From Pandoraea pneumonica (GTDB lineage Bacteria; Pseudomonadota; Gammaproteobacteria; Burkholderiales; Burkholderiaceae): a DNA stretch of 64,000 nucleotides. The notes beneath the pieces were generated by a model. The model was not told where the DNA came from, made no database searches, and saw only the letters and a list, made by a program, of their open reading frames with translations. Positions 1 through 9,020 of this stretch are shown in pieces; the stretch's first letter is position 1, and each line of letters starts with the position of its first letter. The translations under genes were made by a program, and so were the position numbers. Where the stretch lies: assembly GCF_902459645.1 (NCBI RefSeq), contig NZ_CABPSK010000004.1, positions 124,001-188,000 on the forward strand. The letters are read 5' to 3'.

Positions 1-1010
1 ATCGAGATCGCTGCCAGCAGCATGACGAGCGCGCGCACGCCGGAAATCTTGTCGGCCACTAGCCCGCCGATCGGACGCACCAGCGCCCCGAGGAACGCGA
101 GCATCGCCATGAACAGCCCGGCCTCGATGCGTTGCATGCCATACAGCGAGATGAGCAGCGTACTCACATACGACGACATGCCAACGAACCCACCGAACGT
201 GATGCTGTAGACCAGCATGATGACCCACGTATCACGCTCGCCCAGCACGCCACGATAGTGACGCGGCAGCACGGCGATCGCGAGCAACGCACCGAGCACC
301 GGCAGCAGCAACACGCCCGCCTTGCCTTCTCCGAACGCACCGGCATGCACGCACAGCACGAGGGCGACGAGGCCGAACACCGTAATGAAGAAGCTCGTGA
401 ACGCGCGCGGCGCGCTACCCGACTTCACGCCCTGATCCTTCGCCCAGAACACGAGCGCAAGCGCGGCGAGTGCCAACAGCGGCAACGCGGCACCGGCGGC
501 ACGCGCCCAGCCGAAGTGCTCGGCAAGCCCAGGAAACATAAAGCCATCGAGCACCGCGCCGATGTTGCCTGCTGCGGCCAGTCCCAGCACGAGACCCTGC
601 ACTTTCGGCGGATAGTTGCTGCCAGCCATCGGCAGCGCCACGGCGAAGCTAGCGCCGCCAATGCCGAGAAACACGCCCAACACGAGCAGCAGTGTGTACG
701 ACGGCGTGCTCGGCATGAGCAACAGCACGATCGACGGAATGGCAGAGAGCGTGAGGCCCATGAGCGCGATCTTGCGGCCGTCGAAGGCCTGATAGAGATT
801 GCCCAGCGTCACACGAAGAATCGCCGCGCCGAGCACTGGCACGGCCACGAGAAAGCCGGTCTGCGCCGGGGTCATCGCAATGTCTTTGCCGATGAACGGA
901 GCCAGCGGGCCGAGCATCACCCAAACGGTGAAGCCGGTATCGAAGTAGAGAAAACACGCGACCAGCGCGCGCCAGTTGCCACTTTTCAACGATTGCGTGA
1001 GCGTGCTCAT
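1..1010 (-). CDS. Nitrate/nitrite-type MFS transporter (partial, 3' end outside window)
   Basis: The frame read from the ATG at 1010 stays open to the left edge, giving about 336 residues with the C-terminus missing. It encodes repeated hydrophobic segments typical of a 12-helix MFS permease. The stretch NYPPKVQGLVLGLAAAGNIG and an early segment with LGNLYQAFDGRK resemble the NNP (NarK/NasA) nitrate/nitrite porter family, which imports nitrate or exchanges it with nitrite at the inner membrane. The leader upstream carries a sigma54-type promoter and an attenuator-like hairpin. That points to assimilatory, nitrogen-controlled expression rather than a respiratory narK, but this is inference. 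Genes that would settle it (nitrite or nitrate reductase) lie outside the window. Confidence 0.8.
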   Translation of the reverse strand, partial: MSTLTQSLKSGNWRALVACFLYFDTGFTVWVMLGPLAPFIGKDIAMTPAQTGFLVAVPVLGAAILRVTLGNLYQAFDGRKIALMGLTLSAIPSIVLLLMPSTPSYTLLLVLGVFLGIGGASFAVALPMAGSNYPPKVQGLVLGLAAAGNIGAVLDGFMFPGLAEHFGWARAAGAALPLLALAALALVFWAKDQGVKSGSAPRAFTSFFITVFGLVALVLCVHAGAFGEGKAGVLLLPVLGALLAIAVLPRHYRGVLGERDTWVIMLVYSITFGGFVGMSSYVSTLLISLYGMQRIEAGLFMAMLAFLGALVRPIGGLVADKISGVRALVMLLAAIS

Positions 1011-1033
1011 GGGAACCCTCGTGTTCGTTTGCC

Positions 1034-1094
1034 AAAAAAAATGGCGTCCCGAAGCCATATGCCTGTGCGAGCAGGCCTATTGCCTCGGGACGCC
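1034..1094 (-). terminator. Leader attenuator terminator before the nitrate transporter
   Basis: A perfect 10-bp outer stem (1043-1052 with 1085-1094) encloses an inner stem GCCTG/CAGGC around a six-base loop. It is followed on the minus strand by eight T residues (1034-1041). It lies 24 bases before the ATG of the transporter, so it must be read through or prevented for expression. Confidence 0.85.
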
Positions 1095-1122
1095 GTTGCC
1101 CCGAAAGCCTCGCTCTCGCGAG

Positions 1123-1175
1123 ACCGTTCATGCGGTGCAGAAAATTCGCTTGTCACGACTCGGCCGCCATTGGCC
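1123..1175 (-). promoter_or_regulatory. Candidate ANTAR-type antiterminator hairpins in nas leader
   Basis: Two small hairpins precede the leader terminator on the minus strand. The first (1162-1175) has a 4-bp GGCC stem and the six-base loop AATGGC, with A at position 1 and G at position 4. The second (1123-1136) has a 4-bp ACCG/CGGT stem and the loop CATGAA, with G at position 4 but C at position 1. NasR/NasT antiterminators recognise paired hexaloop hairpins of this general kind, so this could be their target. The second loop is only a partial match. Confidence 0.5.
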
Positions 1176-1189
1176 TTATGCAAGCATTA

Positions 1190-1204
1190 GCAAGTGGCGT
1201 GCCA
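1190..1204 (-). promoter_or_regulatory. Sigma54 (-24/-12) promoter for the nitrate transporter leader
   Basis: Minus-strand TGGCACGCCACTTGC is an exact TGGCAC-N5-TTGC sigma54 promoter. Transcription would start near 1178, just before the first leader hairpin. Nitrogen assimilation genes of this type are commonly NtrC/sigma54 dependent. Confidence 0.75.
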
Positions 1205-1387
1205 AGCCCCTCGGAGACACCCCGCACATTCGCGGGAGAAGCCCGTGGGCGTTGGCTTTCGAGTCAGCTAAGGGGACGAGAAGAGATCGACGGATGCCAT
1301 GAATGGCCGCGAGGCGTTGCGCCCTGCATGACGCCGTAACGGGCACAATGCCGCATCGTGATGCGGCGGCGCACCATTACAGTGATT

Positions 1388-2614
1388 TCACTCAATGCGG
1401 TACAGGCTGCCAACGCCGCTTCCCTCTACTGACGTGCTGTCGGCGCAGACAGACATCGGAAGACCCTCTCCCCATCCGGCGGCCAAGACCTGCACGTCAC
1501 GCACAGGATCGGACGCCTTGGCCCGCTCGTTGCGGATGCGGCAGGTGTCAGGATCTGTGGCGAACAACCCGCGTGCGAAGACCCGGCCCTGTTCCGCGAG
1601 CCTTGCGGTTTTGGGGGCGCGAATTTTCGCAAACGCCTGAAAGATCTCGTCCAAGCCTCCACTTGCCCCCGCCAGACACCGGGCCAAATGCCACGCATCC
1701 TCCAGCGCCTGGCAGGCGCCTTGCCCTGATGTCGGCAACGGCGCATGTGCGGCATCCCCGACCAGCAGGACATTCGCCCGACTCCATGTAGGCAGCGGCT
1801 CCAGGTCATGCACCGCAATCAGCCGGATGGCATTCTCGGGCGTCGCACGGATGATGCTCGAGACCGGCGCAGGCCATTGTGCGAACAGATCCGCGACCTC
1901 CTTGCGCATATCAGCGGTGGGCGTGGCCTTATTCAGGGGCCGTGCCTGCGCTGCTGCCCAATACACCAGCTCGGGGCGAACTGGCACGCAACCAAAGCGC
2001 TCGCCCGCGCCCCAGAAGTCCTGAATCGACATATCGTCCACCAGCGCATGCGGCCCCTGTGCCACGCCGATCCAGTTCACAAAGCCTTGATAGACCGGGG
2101 TGTTGTCACCCGAGACAAACTTGCGCGCCACTGACGCCATGCGGCCGTCGGCGCCAATGAGCAGATCCGGGCGGATGCTCGCGCCATTTTCGAAATGGGC
2201 CACGGCCCTGCCATGCGCATCCAGCTCGATGCTCACCGCCCGGTGCCCGAACGCCACCGGAATTCCCACCCGTGCCGCATGCGCCAGCAACACCGCCTGC
2301 AAGTGCCTGCGCAGCACCGTGTACGTTGGGTATCCCATCGTCCGGTCCAGCAAACCGATATCGAGGCCCCCCAGTGCATTTCCCTCGGCGTCCTGGCGAC
2401 GCATTGTCAGCGGTCGACCGCCAATGGCCTCGATGTCTTGCAGCAGTCCAAGTTCGTCCAGCACAAAGCTGGCATTGGGCCAAAGCGTCACACCGGCCCC
2501 CATGGTCGCCGGCCCCGCACGGCGCTCGTAGACCCGAGGGTTAAAACCCTGCTGGCGCAATGCCAGTGCCACGCTCAGTCCCGCAATACCGCCGCCAAGT
2601 ATTCCAATTTCCAC
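1388..2614 (-). CDS. FAD-dependent monooxygenase (PHBH/UbiH-like)
   Basis: Predicted class A flavoprotein aromatic hydroxylase of 408 residues. The N-terminal Rossmann fold opens with EIGILGGGIAG (GxGxxG for FAD). A mid-protein LLIGADGRM (DG motif, about residue 160) and LVGDAAHAPLPTSGQG (GD motif, about residue 290) complete the family signature. It probably uses NAD(P)H and O2 to hydroxylate or oxidise an aromatic or heteroaromatic substrate in the cytoplasm; the substrate is unknown. I chose the GTG at 2614 because AAGGAG lies 9 bases upstream and the FAD motif begins at once. An upstream ATG at 2698 would add a Cys-rich 28-residue tail with no family match. The gene is divergent from a LysR regulator that probably controls it. 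Confidence 0.85.
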   Translation of the reverse strand: MEIGILGGGIAGLSVALALRQQGFNPRVYERRAGPATMGAGVTLWPNASFVLDELGLLQDIEAIGGRPLTMRRQDAEGNALGGLDIGLLDRTMGYPTYTVLRRHLQAVLLAHAARVGIPVAFGHRAVSIELDAHGRAVAHFENGASIRPDLLIGADGRMASVARKFVSGDNTPVYQGFVNWIGVAQGPHALVDDMSIQDFWGAGERFGCVPVRPELVYWAAAQARPLNKATPTADMRKEVADLFAQWPAPVSSIIRATPENAIRLIAVHDLEPLPTWSRANVLLVGDAAHAPLPTSGQGACQALEDAWHLARCLAGASGGLDEIFQAFAKIRAPKTARLAEQGRVFARGLFATDPDTCRIRNERAKASDPVRDVQVLAAGWGEGLPMSVCADSTSVEGSGVGSLYRIE

Positions 2615-2754
2615 GCTAATGCTCTCCTTGTTCCCACCGCGCCCGATGCACGGTCCACCGCAACACATCGGGCAAATGGGCATCTTAGATTTCGCCATTA
2701 CAGAGAACTAGCATGCAAAAATAGGATGCTTTCATACCTCAAACGGGACAATCA

Positions 2755-3669
2755 ATGCGCGATGCCCTCGATCTGAATGCTGTCCGTGTCTATGCGGCAG
2801 TGGTTGATGAGCAGAGCTTTGCTGGTGCATCGCGTCTATTGGCCAAGCCCGCCTCCAACGTCAGCCGCCACGTTGCCGCACTGGAGCGAAAACTCGGCAC
2901 ACGCCTCCTGGAGCGAAGCACGCGTCACCTGCGCATGACGGAAGCCGGTCGACTGCTCTACGAACGCGCCAAGCCCTTGCTCGACACCTTGCTCGCCACG
3001 CAGGAAGAGCTGGGTGCCGTACAGCGCGAACTGCGTGGTCCCCTGAGAATCTGCATGCCTGGTGAGGCACCAAGACTGCTGGCGCCCATCCTTGCCGAAT
3101 TCTGTAGCCTCCACCCAGGCATCGAGCTCGAATGCGATACCCGGATGACCGGGCTGGAGGTACTTCGAGAGGACGTCGATCTTTGCATCGTCTTCCACCG
3201 GGGCCATCAGGAGGACAGTGGTTTCATCACCCGCGAACTCGCCACACTGCGCAGCATCGTGGTTGCCGCGCCCTCCTTGCTGGCCAGGACCGGCATGCCA
3301 CGCCATGTGCGCGAACTGAAGTCGCTGCCCTGCATCACCACCCTCAGTGCGCTGAAGGGCCAGCCGTGGCAGTTTCAGGACGCTGCGGGCGACATCATCA
3401 AGGTGCCAGTCCGCAGCCGCTACCGCGTCAACAGTGGGGAACTGGCGGTGGCCGGCGCACGGCAAGGCATCGGCTTCGCGATTGTGGCGGCCTATCCCTG
3501 CCAGGAAGATCTTGCTGCGGGCCGATTGCAGGAGGTGCCACTGGACCTGTGTCCTGCACCACTGCAACTGCTGGGGGCGTACAGCCATCGCCATTCCGTG
3601 ACTGCGCGTGTCCGGGCGCTGCTGGAATTGATACAGGTGCGGTTGGCTGGAAACAACAGTTCGGCGTAG
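2755..3669 (+). CDS. LysR-family transcriptional regulator
   Basis: A 304-residue protein with an N-terminal winged HTH (about residues 5-63: LNAVRVYAAVVDEQSFAGAS through KLGTRLLERSTRHLRMTEAG) followed by a substrate-binding-like effector domain. Length and layout are normal for LysR regulators. It is transcribed away from the flavin monooxygenase gene with a short shared promoter region, the usual arrangement for a regulator that autorepresses and activates its divergent target in response to a pathway metabolite. The effector cannot be read from the sequence. The divergent layout makes control of the monooxygenase likely but not proven. Confidence 0.88.
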   Translation: MRDALDLNAVRVYAAVVDEQSFAGASRLLAKPASNVSRHVAALERKLGTRLLERSTRHLRMTEAGRLLYERAKPLLDTLLATQEELGAVQRELRGPLRICMPGEAPRLLAPILAEFCSLHPGIELECDTRMTGLEVLREDVDLCIVFHRGHQEDSGFITRELATLRSIVVAAPSLLARTGMPRHVRELKSLPCITTLSALKGQPWQFQDAAGDIIKVPVRSRYRVNSGELAVAGARQGIGFAIVAAYPCQEDLAAGRLQEVPLDLCPAPLQLLGAYSHRHSVTARVRALLELIQVRLAGNNSSA

Positions 3670-3763
3670 CTTGGCCGTTATGCCAATCAGGCCGACAGTT
3701 TGAAAAATACGATCGGCCATTACAACAATCAGCAAAACTCAGCACCACACAGGGGAATCTCGC

Positions 3764-5608
3764 GTGTATCGCTTGTCTCGCCTCTTCATTTGCCTGACGT
3801 TGGCCACACTCGGCCTCCTATCGCTCACTCCCATCACGCCCGTCAGTTCCGCTTTCGCGGCACCCGCCTTGGCGACTCCGGGCAGCGCATTGCCGAATCA
3901 GGAAGCCATGACCCGGCAGGTCGACGACGCCTCGCTCGCCAAGTATCGCGAGATCGTCGCCTCGCTCGGCGCATCGGCACGCGCGCGCCCTAGAGACTCG
4001 GCCCTTGCGGTGGCGCGCTGCCAGTTCATCCAGAACTACGCATGGTCGGAGGACTCGCATTGGACCGAGCAAGCGCAGGCCGACCTGAAGGCCTGTCGCC
4101 AGGACTTGAAAGACAAATTCGGCGACGCGCCGAAGGTCGCGCTTTATCTGCTGCAAGGCGTGTACGGCAAAGTGGCTGTCGAGCAGGGCACGGCACTGCT
4201 GCCTAAGGCCGAGCAGTGGCCGCCACAAGATCGTGCGCAACTGCACGCGGCGCTCGCTAACGCCTACGAAGGCATTCAGGACAAGTACAGCGCAGGCATG
4301 CAGGCCGTCGAAGCCGCCAAGCTGTCGCCGGACACCCCTGTGTTGCTGACCGCCGTGCGGCACCTCGCCTCGACAGGCGACAAGGCGCAGGCCAAGCGTC
4401 TGCTGATGGACGCGCCAGTACCGAAGGTGGCGTGGGCCGCTAGCGGACGTATCAACACGGCCCACGACGTGCTGCCGGGCACGACCGCCCGCGATCTGCT
4501 GGTTCGCATGCAGCAAGCGGGCATCAGCGTCGATCCCTACACGAGCGCGCGCGCCTACCTCCAGGCCGGTGACGTCGCCAGCGCCCAGCGTGCACTGTCC
4601 GAACCCAAACCCGGTGCCCCCGAGACGGCGCAACTTCGTGCGCTGCGCATCTCGGTAGGCCTCGCAGCCCGCGACGGCAAAGCGGCCGCATCGGCCATGC
4701 AGTCCTCGCTCCAACGCGATACCAATAACCGCTGGCCGCTCGCGCAGTCGTATGCCGTGCTGCTGTCGATCGATCCGGTGGCCGGGCTGAATCCGGCCTT
4801 CGCGCCGCTGCTGCTCACGCTGATTACCATCGCGCTCGCCATCGTGTTGATACCAGGCGTGCTGATGTTCCCCGCCCACTATGTCGGCACCGTGCGGGCG
4901 CGCAAAGGCCGTCCGCTCGCTGCAATCTTCGAGGGCATCGGCCTGCGTCATGCCTGGTACGCACTGGCGGTGTTCTGCCTAGTCTCATGGGCGGTGACCT
5001 CGCTTGTTGCCGGGCAGTTCATGCAAACGCGCACGGGTGTCGACGTGCCGCGCGTGCAGCCGAATCTCGCCATCGCCCACTTCTTCACGCTTGGCATCGT
5101 CATGCTCGCGCTGGCTCGCACCGTATGGCGCTTCGGTTGGCGGCAGTGGCTGGGCACGGGGCCATGGAAGGTCCGGTGGTTCATTTGGCCAGCCGTGTTG
5201 CTCACGCTCGCCCTGCTTAGCGCGTGGATCAGGGCACGCCACACGCTACCGACGGCACCCTCGCCGCTATTGACTGAGGTCGTCGTGCGCGGCGCTCACC
5301 AGTTGGGCGGCATCGGGCTGGCGTTGCTGCTCATCGCGGTGGCCGTGCCCATCGTCGAAGAGTTCGTCTTTCGCGGATGCCTGCTCGGCGGCCTAAGCCG
5401 CCACATGAGCTTTGCTGCGGCCAACATTTGGCAAGCGTTGATTTTCGCGTCCGTGCACTTCGACGCCACGCATTTCGCTTTCTTTGTCCTGTTCGGCCTC
5501 ACAACCGGGTGGCTCGCGAAGAAAACGCACGGCCTGGGCGCGTCCATTGCGATGCACGCCATCAACAACACGATATTCGTCATGCTGACGCTCTCGCGAG
5601 TGTCGTGA
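3764..5608 (+). CDS. CPBP-family intramembrane metalloprotease with long N-terminal helical-repeat domain
   Basis: A 614-residue membrane protein. It begins with a signal-anchor-like segment (residues 5-35), followed by about 300 residues rich in Ala and helix-forming sequence that look like TPR-type repeats. Several membrane spans follow. The C-terminal CPBP (Rce1-like, formerly Abi) domain carries EEFVFR (E532/E533/R537), a second motif with FASVHF (H565) and HAINN (H598/N602). These are the glutamate, histidine and asparagine residues expected for the metal-dependent glutamic protease fold. Most CPBP proteins are 200-300 residues, so the large N-terminal extension is unusual. It may bind a partner or substrate at the membrane. 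Function and substrate are unknown. No operon partner is evident; the next gene starts about 75 bases downstream. Confidence 0.82.
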   Translation: MYRLSRLFICLTLATLGLLSLTPITPVSSAFAAPALATPGSALPNQEAMTRQVDDASLAKYREIVASLGASARARPRDSALAVARCQFIQNYAWSEDSHWTEQAQADLKACRQDLKDKFGDAPKVALYLLQGVYGKVAVEQGTALLPKAEQWPPQDRAQLHAALANAYEGIQDKYSAGMQAVEAAKLSPDTPVLLTAVRHLASTGDKAQAKRLLMDAPVPKVAWAASGRINTAHDVLPGTTARDLLVRMQQAGISVDPYTSARAYLQAGDVASAQRALSEPKPGAPETAQLRALRISVGLAARDGKAAASAMQSSLQRDTNNRWPLAQSYAVLLSIDPVAGLNPAFAPLLLTLITIALAIVLIPGVLMFPAHYVGTVRARKGRPLAAIFEGIGLRHAWYALAVFCLVSWAVTSLVAGQFMQTRTGVDVPRVQPNLAIAHFFTLGIVMLALARTVWRFGWRQWLGTGPWKVRWFIWPAVLLTLALLSAWIRARHTLPTAPSPLLTEVVVRGAHQLGGIGLALLLIAVAVPIVEEFVFRGCLLGGLSRHMSFAAANIWQALIFASVHFDATHFAFFVLFGLTTGWLAKKTHGLGASIAMHAINNTIFVMLTLSRVS

Positions 5609-5683
5609 ACGCACCGCGGGCGGCAGCGTGGGCGATAATCTGGGCACTTGCCGCCCGCCCGGGCCGCCGTCCGGATATCGCTC

Positions 5684-6355
5684 ATGAACGCCAAGCTTTT
5701 CCCGCATCTGGTCCGCTTCCATCCACGGTTGCTCATCGCCATCGTCATCGGCGTGCTTGCCGGGTTGTTCGTGCAAATCTTCGTGAAGGGTGAATTCAGC
5801 ACCATCACCCGAATCCTCATCGGCTGGAACGCCGGTGCATGGTCGTATCTGGCGATGATCTGGTGGATGATGGTCACCGCGCCGAAGCGCAGCATCGAGC
5901 GCTTTGCCGAGCAGGAAGATCAGAGCGCCGCCGTCGTGCTCACGGTGGTGAGTCTGTCGGCCATTGCAAGCGTGGCCGCCATCATCCACATCCTTGCGAG
6001 TGCCAAAGCCGGGGCCTCGCATCACGCGTCCGAACACGTGATCTTTGCCGCCACCACGCTAATCGGGGGGTGGTTTCTCGTGCCGACCATCTACACGCTG
6101 CACTACGCGCGTCTGTATTTCACCGATACCGAATCGCCCTACGCGCTGGTGTGGCCCGACCGGGACTGCGACCCCGACTATTGGGACTTCCTGTATTTCT
6201 CGTTCACCATCGCCGTGGCCTCGCAAACGGCCGACGTCGGCCTCTCGTCGCGCCGCATGCGCCGTGCCACGCTCGCCCAAGCCATCCTCTCGTTCTTCTT
6301 CAATTTGGCTGTGCTGGGCCTGTCGATCAATATCGGCGCGAGCCTGCTGAGCTAA
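5684..6355 (+). CDS. DUF1345 membrane protein
   Basis: A 223-residue integral membrane protein with about five to six hydrophobic spans. The C-terminal block PDYWDFLYFSFTIAVASQTA resembles the conserved part of DUF1345 proteins, including the tyrosine/aspartate-rich YWDFLYFSFTI signature. No biochemical role is established for the family; the fold suggests a channel- or transporter-like protein in the inner membrane. The ATG at 5684 was chosen over an upstream TTG because the membrane protein starts there (MNAKLFPHL). It follows the CPBP protease on the same strand with 75 bases between, so co-transcription is possible. Confidence 0.75.
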   Translation: MNAKLFPHLVRFHPRLLIAIVIGVLAGLFVQIFVKGEFSTITRILIGWNAGAWSYLAMIWWMMVTAPKRSIERFAEQEDQSAAVVLTVVSLSAIASVAAIIHILASAKAGASHHASEHVIFAATTLIGGWFLVPTIYTLHYARLYFTDTESPYALVWPDRDCDPDYWDFLYFSFTIAVASQTADVGLSSRRMRRATLAQAILSFFFNLAVLGLSINIGASLLS

Positions 6356-6602
6356 CATCGCCACCTGCCCCCACCCCGCCCCCGTGTGACATGGCGTCGC
6401 ACGGGGTGCCGACATAAATCCCTTATAAAACATACAAATAGCGATTCACTTGATGGGTCGCTATGGCGCGTCATTGCGCCACATGCGACGACTTGTCACG
6501 CGTGCTGCAACGCAGCAAGTCCTACTATGTACGCAAACAGATGGTGAAAAACCGTCAATAAATACGTACAAGACAGGGTTATCTACCTACATAGAGCGCA
6601 TC

Positions 6603-7976
6603 ATGACAGCCGTTCCCGAAGCTCTCGACCTCGCGCGCATTCAATTCGCGTTCACGGTCTCGTTTCACATCGTGTTTCCCGCCGTCTCCATCGGGCTGGC
6701 CAGTTTCATCGCCGTACTCGAAGGGCTCTGGCTCAAGACACGCCAACAGCACTATCTCGATCTGTGCAAGTTCTGGTCGAAAGCCTTCGCCGTGTGTTTC
6801 GGCATGGGCGTGGTCTCCGGTGTGGTCATGGCGTATCAGTTCGGCACGAACTGGTCGGGCTTCTCCAGCTTCGCCGGTGCCGTCACCGGGCCGCTGCTGA
6901 CGTATGAAGTCATGACCGCCTTTTTCCTCGAAGCGGGCTTTCTCGGCATCATGCTGTTCGGCTGGAACCGGGTGAGCCCGCGTGCGCACTTCGGCGCGAC
7001 GCTGTGTGTCGCCATCGGCACGCTCATTTCCACGTTCTGGATTCTCGCGTCGAACAGTTGGATGCAAACGCCGCAAGGCTACGAGATTGTCGACGGGCGC
7101 GTAGTGGTGCTGTCGTGGTGGGACGTGATTTTCAATCCGTCTTTTCCGTATCGTCTGGCGCACATGAGCATTGCTGCTTTCGTGGTGGCAGCCCTTGTTG
7201 TCGCAGGCACCGGTGCGTGGCATCTGCTGCGCGGGCGTCGCGATCCGGCCGTCAAGACCATGTTTTCGATGGCCATGTGGCTGCTGCTGATCTTCGCGCC
7301 GTTGCAAGCGTTCGTGGGCGATCTGCACGGTCTGAACACGCGTGAACATCAGCCCGCGAAGCTCGCCGCGATGGAGGGCCTCTGGGAAACGAAGACCGGT
7401 GGCACGCCGCTCAATCTCTTCGGCTGGCCCGACATGGAAGCCGAGACCACGCGCTATGCGCTCGAAGTCCCGCATCTGGGCAGCCTCATCCTCACGCATA
7501 GCTGGGACGGCGAGGTGCGCGGACTGAAGGAATTTCCGAAGGACGAACGTCCCAACGTGCCATTGGTGTTCTGGAGTTTTCGCGTGATGGTCGGCCTCGG
7601 CCTCGCGATGATCGCTGCCGCCCTCGCCGCTGTGTGGCTGCGCCGCCGTGGCACGCTCTTCACGTCGCGAGGCTTTGCCCGAGCGATGCTGTGGCTCTCG
7701 CCGACGGGTTTCGTAGCGCTGCTCGCCGGATGGGTCACCACCGAAGCAGGACGCCAGCCGTGGGTCGTCTACGGCGTGATGCGCACCGCTAACGCCTTGT
7801 CGCCGGTCAGCGCGCAACAGGTGCAGGTGTCGCTGCTGATCTTGGTGATCGCCTACTTCCTCGTGTTCGGCACGGGCATTTACTACCTGCTGAAGATTCT
7901 GCGTGGCGGACCGGAGTCAACGGGCGCCGATAGCCCGCACAGCGCACCGCCCAAGGCCCCGCTCGCCATCGCTTGA
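6603..7976 (+). CDS. cioA: Cytochrome bd ubiquinol oxidase subunit I (CioA-type)
   Basis: Subunit I (457 residues) of a cytochrome bd quinol oxidase, which reduces O2 to water in the inner membrane with electrons from ubiquinol. The N-terminus ALDLARIQFAFTVSFHIVFP contains the heme b595 histidine region, and EVMTAFFLEAGFLGIMLFGW holds the conserved acidic residues of the proton and heme pathway. It is shorter than E. coli CydA (522 residues) and lacks the long Q-loop insertion, as in cyanide-insensitive CioA enzymes. I used the ATG at 6603 because the conserved N-terminus begins there; the frame is open about 50 codons further upstream. It is followed by cioB and a small DUF2474-like gene, forming one operon. 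Confidence 0.93.
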   Translation: MTAVPEALDLARIQFAFTVSFHIVFPAVSIGLASFIAVLEGLWLKTRQQHYLDLCKFWSKAFAVCFGMGVVSGVVMAYQFGTNWSGFSSFAGAVTGPLLTYEVMTAFFLEAGFLGIMLFGWNRVSPRAHFGATLCVAIGTLISTFWILASNSWMQTPQGYEIVDGRVVVLSWWDVIFNPSFPYRLAHMSIAAFVVAALVVAGTGAWHLLRGRRDPAVKTMFSMAMWLLLIFAPLQAFVGDLHGLNTREHQPAKLAAMEGLWETKTGGTPLNLFGWPDMEAETTRYALEVPHLGSLILTHSWDGEVRGLKEFPKDERPNVPLVFWSFRVMVGLGLAMIAAALAAVWLRRRGTLFTSRGFARAMLWLSPTGFVALLAGWVTTEAGRQPWVVYGVMRTANALSPVSAQQVQVSLLILVIAYFLVFGTGIYYLLKILRGGPESTGADSPHSAPPKAPLAIA

Positions 7977-8021
7977 TGACGCGCATTTTCTGAACGCTTC
8001 CTCGTCACATCGAGAACTCTC

Positions 8022-9020
8022 ATGGATCTGACCTTAGCCTGGGCCGCCATCATTGCGCTCGGCCTGTTTCTCTACGTCGTGCTCGACGGCTTCGACCTCG
8101 GCATCGGCATTCTCTTTCCGTTCTTCCCCGACGCTCGCGAGCGCGACGTCATGATGAACTCTGTCGCCCCGGTGTGGGACGGCAACGAGACATGGCTCGT
8201 GCTGGGTGGCGCGGGACTGCTCGCCGCGTTCCCGATGGTGTATTCGGTGCTGCTGTCTGCGCTGTATTTGCCGCTCGTCTTCATGCTCGTGTGCCTGATT
8301 TTTCGCGGCGTGGCATTCGAGATTCGCGGCAAGTCGCGTCGCACGCGGCAATGGTGGGACCTCGCTTTTATCGGTGGTTCGGCAGGCGCAACGTTCTTTC
8401 AAGGCGTGGCACTGGGTGCTTATTTGTCGGGCATCCCTGTCGAGAACGGTCAGTTCTCGGGTGACGCTTTCGCCTGGCTGACCGCGTTCAATCTGTTCAC
8501 CGGCCTGGGGCTGCTCATCACGTATGCGTTGCTGGGCGCCTGCTGGCTCATCGGTAAGACGCAAGACGATTTGCAGCGCCGCTTGCGCACGCTCGCCTGG
8601 CCGCTCACGCTCGCCTTGGTCGCCACCATGGTGATCGTCACGCTCTGGACGCCGCTGCGCCTGCCGCTGGTCGCCGAACGCTGGTTCGACGGCGAACTGT
8701 TCTGGCGCTTACTGCCGGTGCCGTTCCTGGTGGCTGCGGCCACGGTTGTGATGCGCCGTGTCCTCAAGCGCGCACACGACGCCACGCCGTTCTGGCTCGC
8801 GATCGGGCTCGTGTTCCTTGGCTACAGCGGGCTGCTCATCAGCGCGTATCCGTATGCGATTCTGCCGGGCGTCACGCTGTGGGACGCCGCAGCACCGGCG
8901 TCGAGCCTGTCGTTCACGCTGTGGGGCGCGGCGTTCATCATCCCGGTCATCCTCGCCTACACGATGCTGGCTTACTGGGTCTTTCGCGGCAAGGTGGCAC
9001 ACGATGCGCACTATCACTGA
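8022..9020 (+). CDS. cioB: Cytochrome bd ubiquinol oxidase subunit II (CioB/CydB)
   Basis: Subunit II (332 residues) of the bd oxidase. The N-terminal VVLDGFDLGIGILFPF and the following APVWDGNETWLVLGGAGLLA are the classic CydB signatures. The rest is a run of transmembrane helices ending in TMLAYWVFRGKV. It pairs with subunit I encoded 45 bases upstream and stabilises its haem site. The 3' end overlaps a small third gene by 17 bases, indicating translational coupling of the complex. Confidence 0.94.
   Translation: MDLTLAWAAIIALGLFLYVVLDGFDLGIGILFPFFPDARERDVMMNSVAPVWDGNETWLVLGGAGLLAAFPMVYSVLLSALYLPLVFMLVCLIFRGVAFEIRGKSRRTRQWWDLAFIGGSAGATFFQGVALGAYLSGIPVENGQFSGDAFAWLTAFNLFTGLGLLITYALLGACWLIGKTQDDLQRRLRTLAWPLTLALVATMVIVTLWTPLRLPLVAERWFDGELFWRLLPVPFLVAAATVVMRRVLKRAHDATPFWLAIGLVFLGYSGLLISAYPYAILPGVTLWDAAAPASSLSFTLWGAAFIIPVILAYTMLAYWVFRGKVAHDAHYH

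Larger units (their letters stand above)
1011..1387. other. Intergenic region holding the nitrate-transporter leader
   Basis: This 377-base gap has no convincing gene. The left half is the transporter leader and promoter. The right part has a 7-bp GC-rich hairpin (1350-1367) just past the 3' end of the flavin monooxygenase gene. It lacks a T-run, so it is a weak terminator candidate. Confidence 0.5.

Noticed and set aside
132-1190. Plus-strand 352-codon open frame opposite the nitrate transporter
   Set aside because: His/Arg/Glu-rich shadow of the transporter; it also runs across the transporter leader hairpins, which have a clear function on the other strand.
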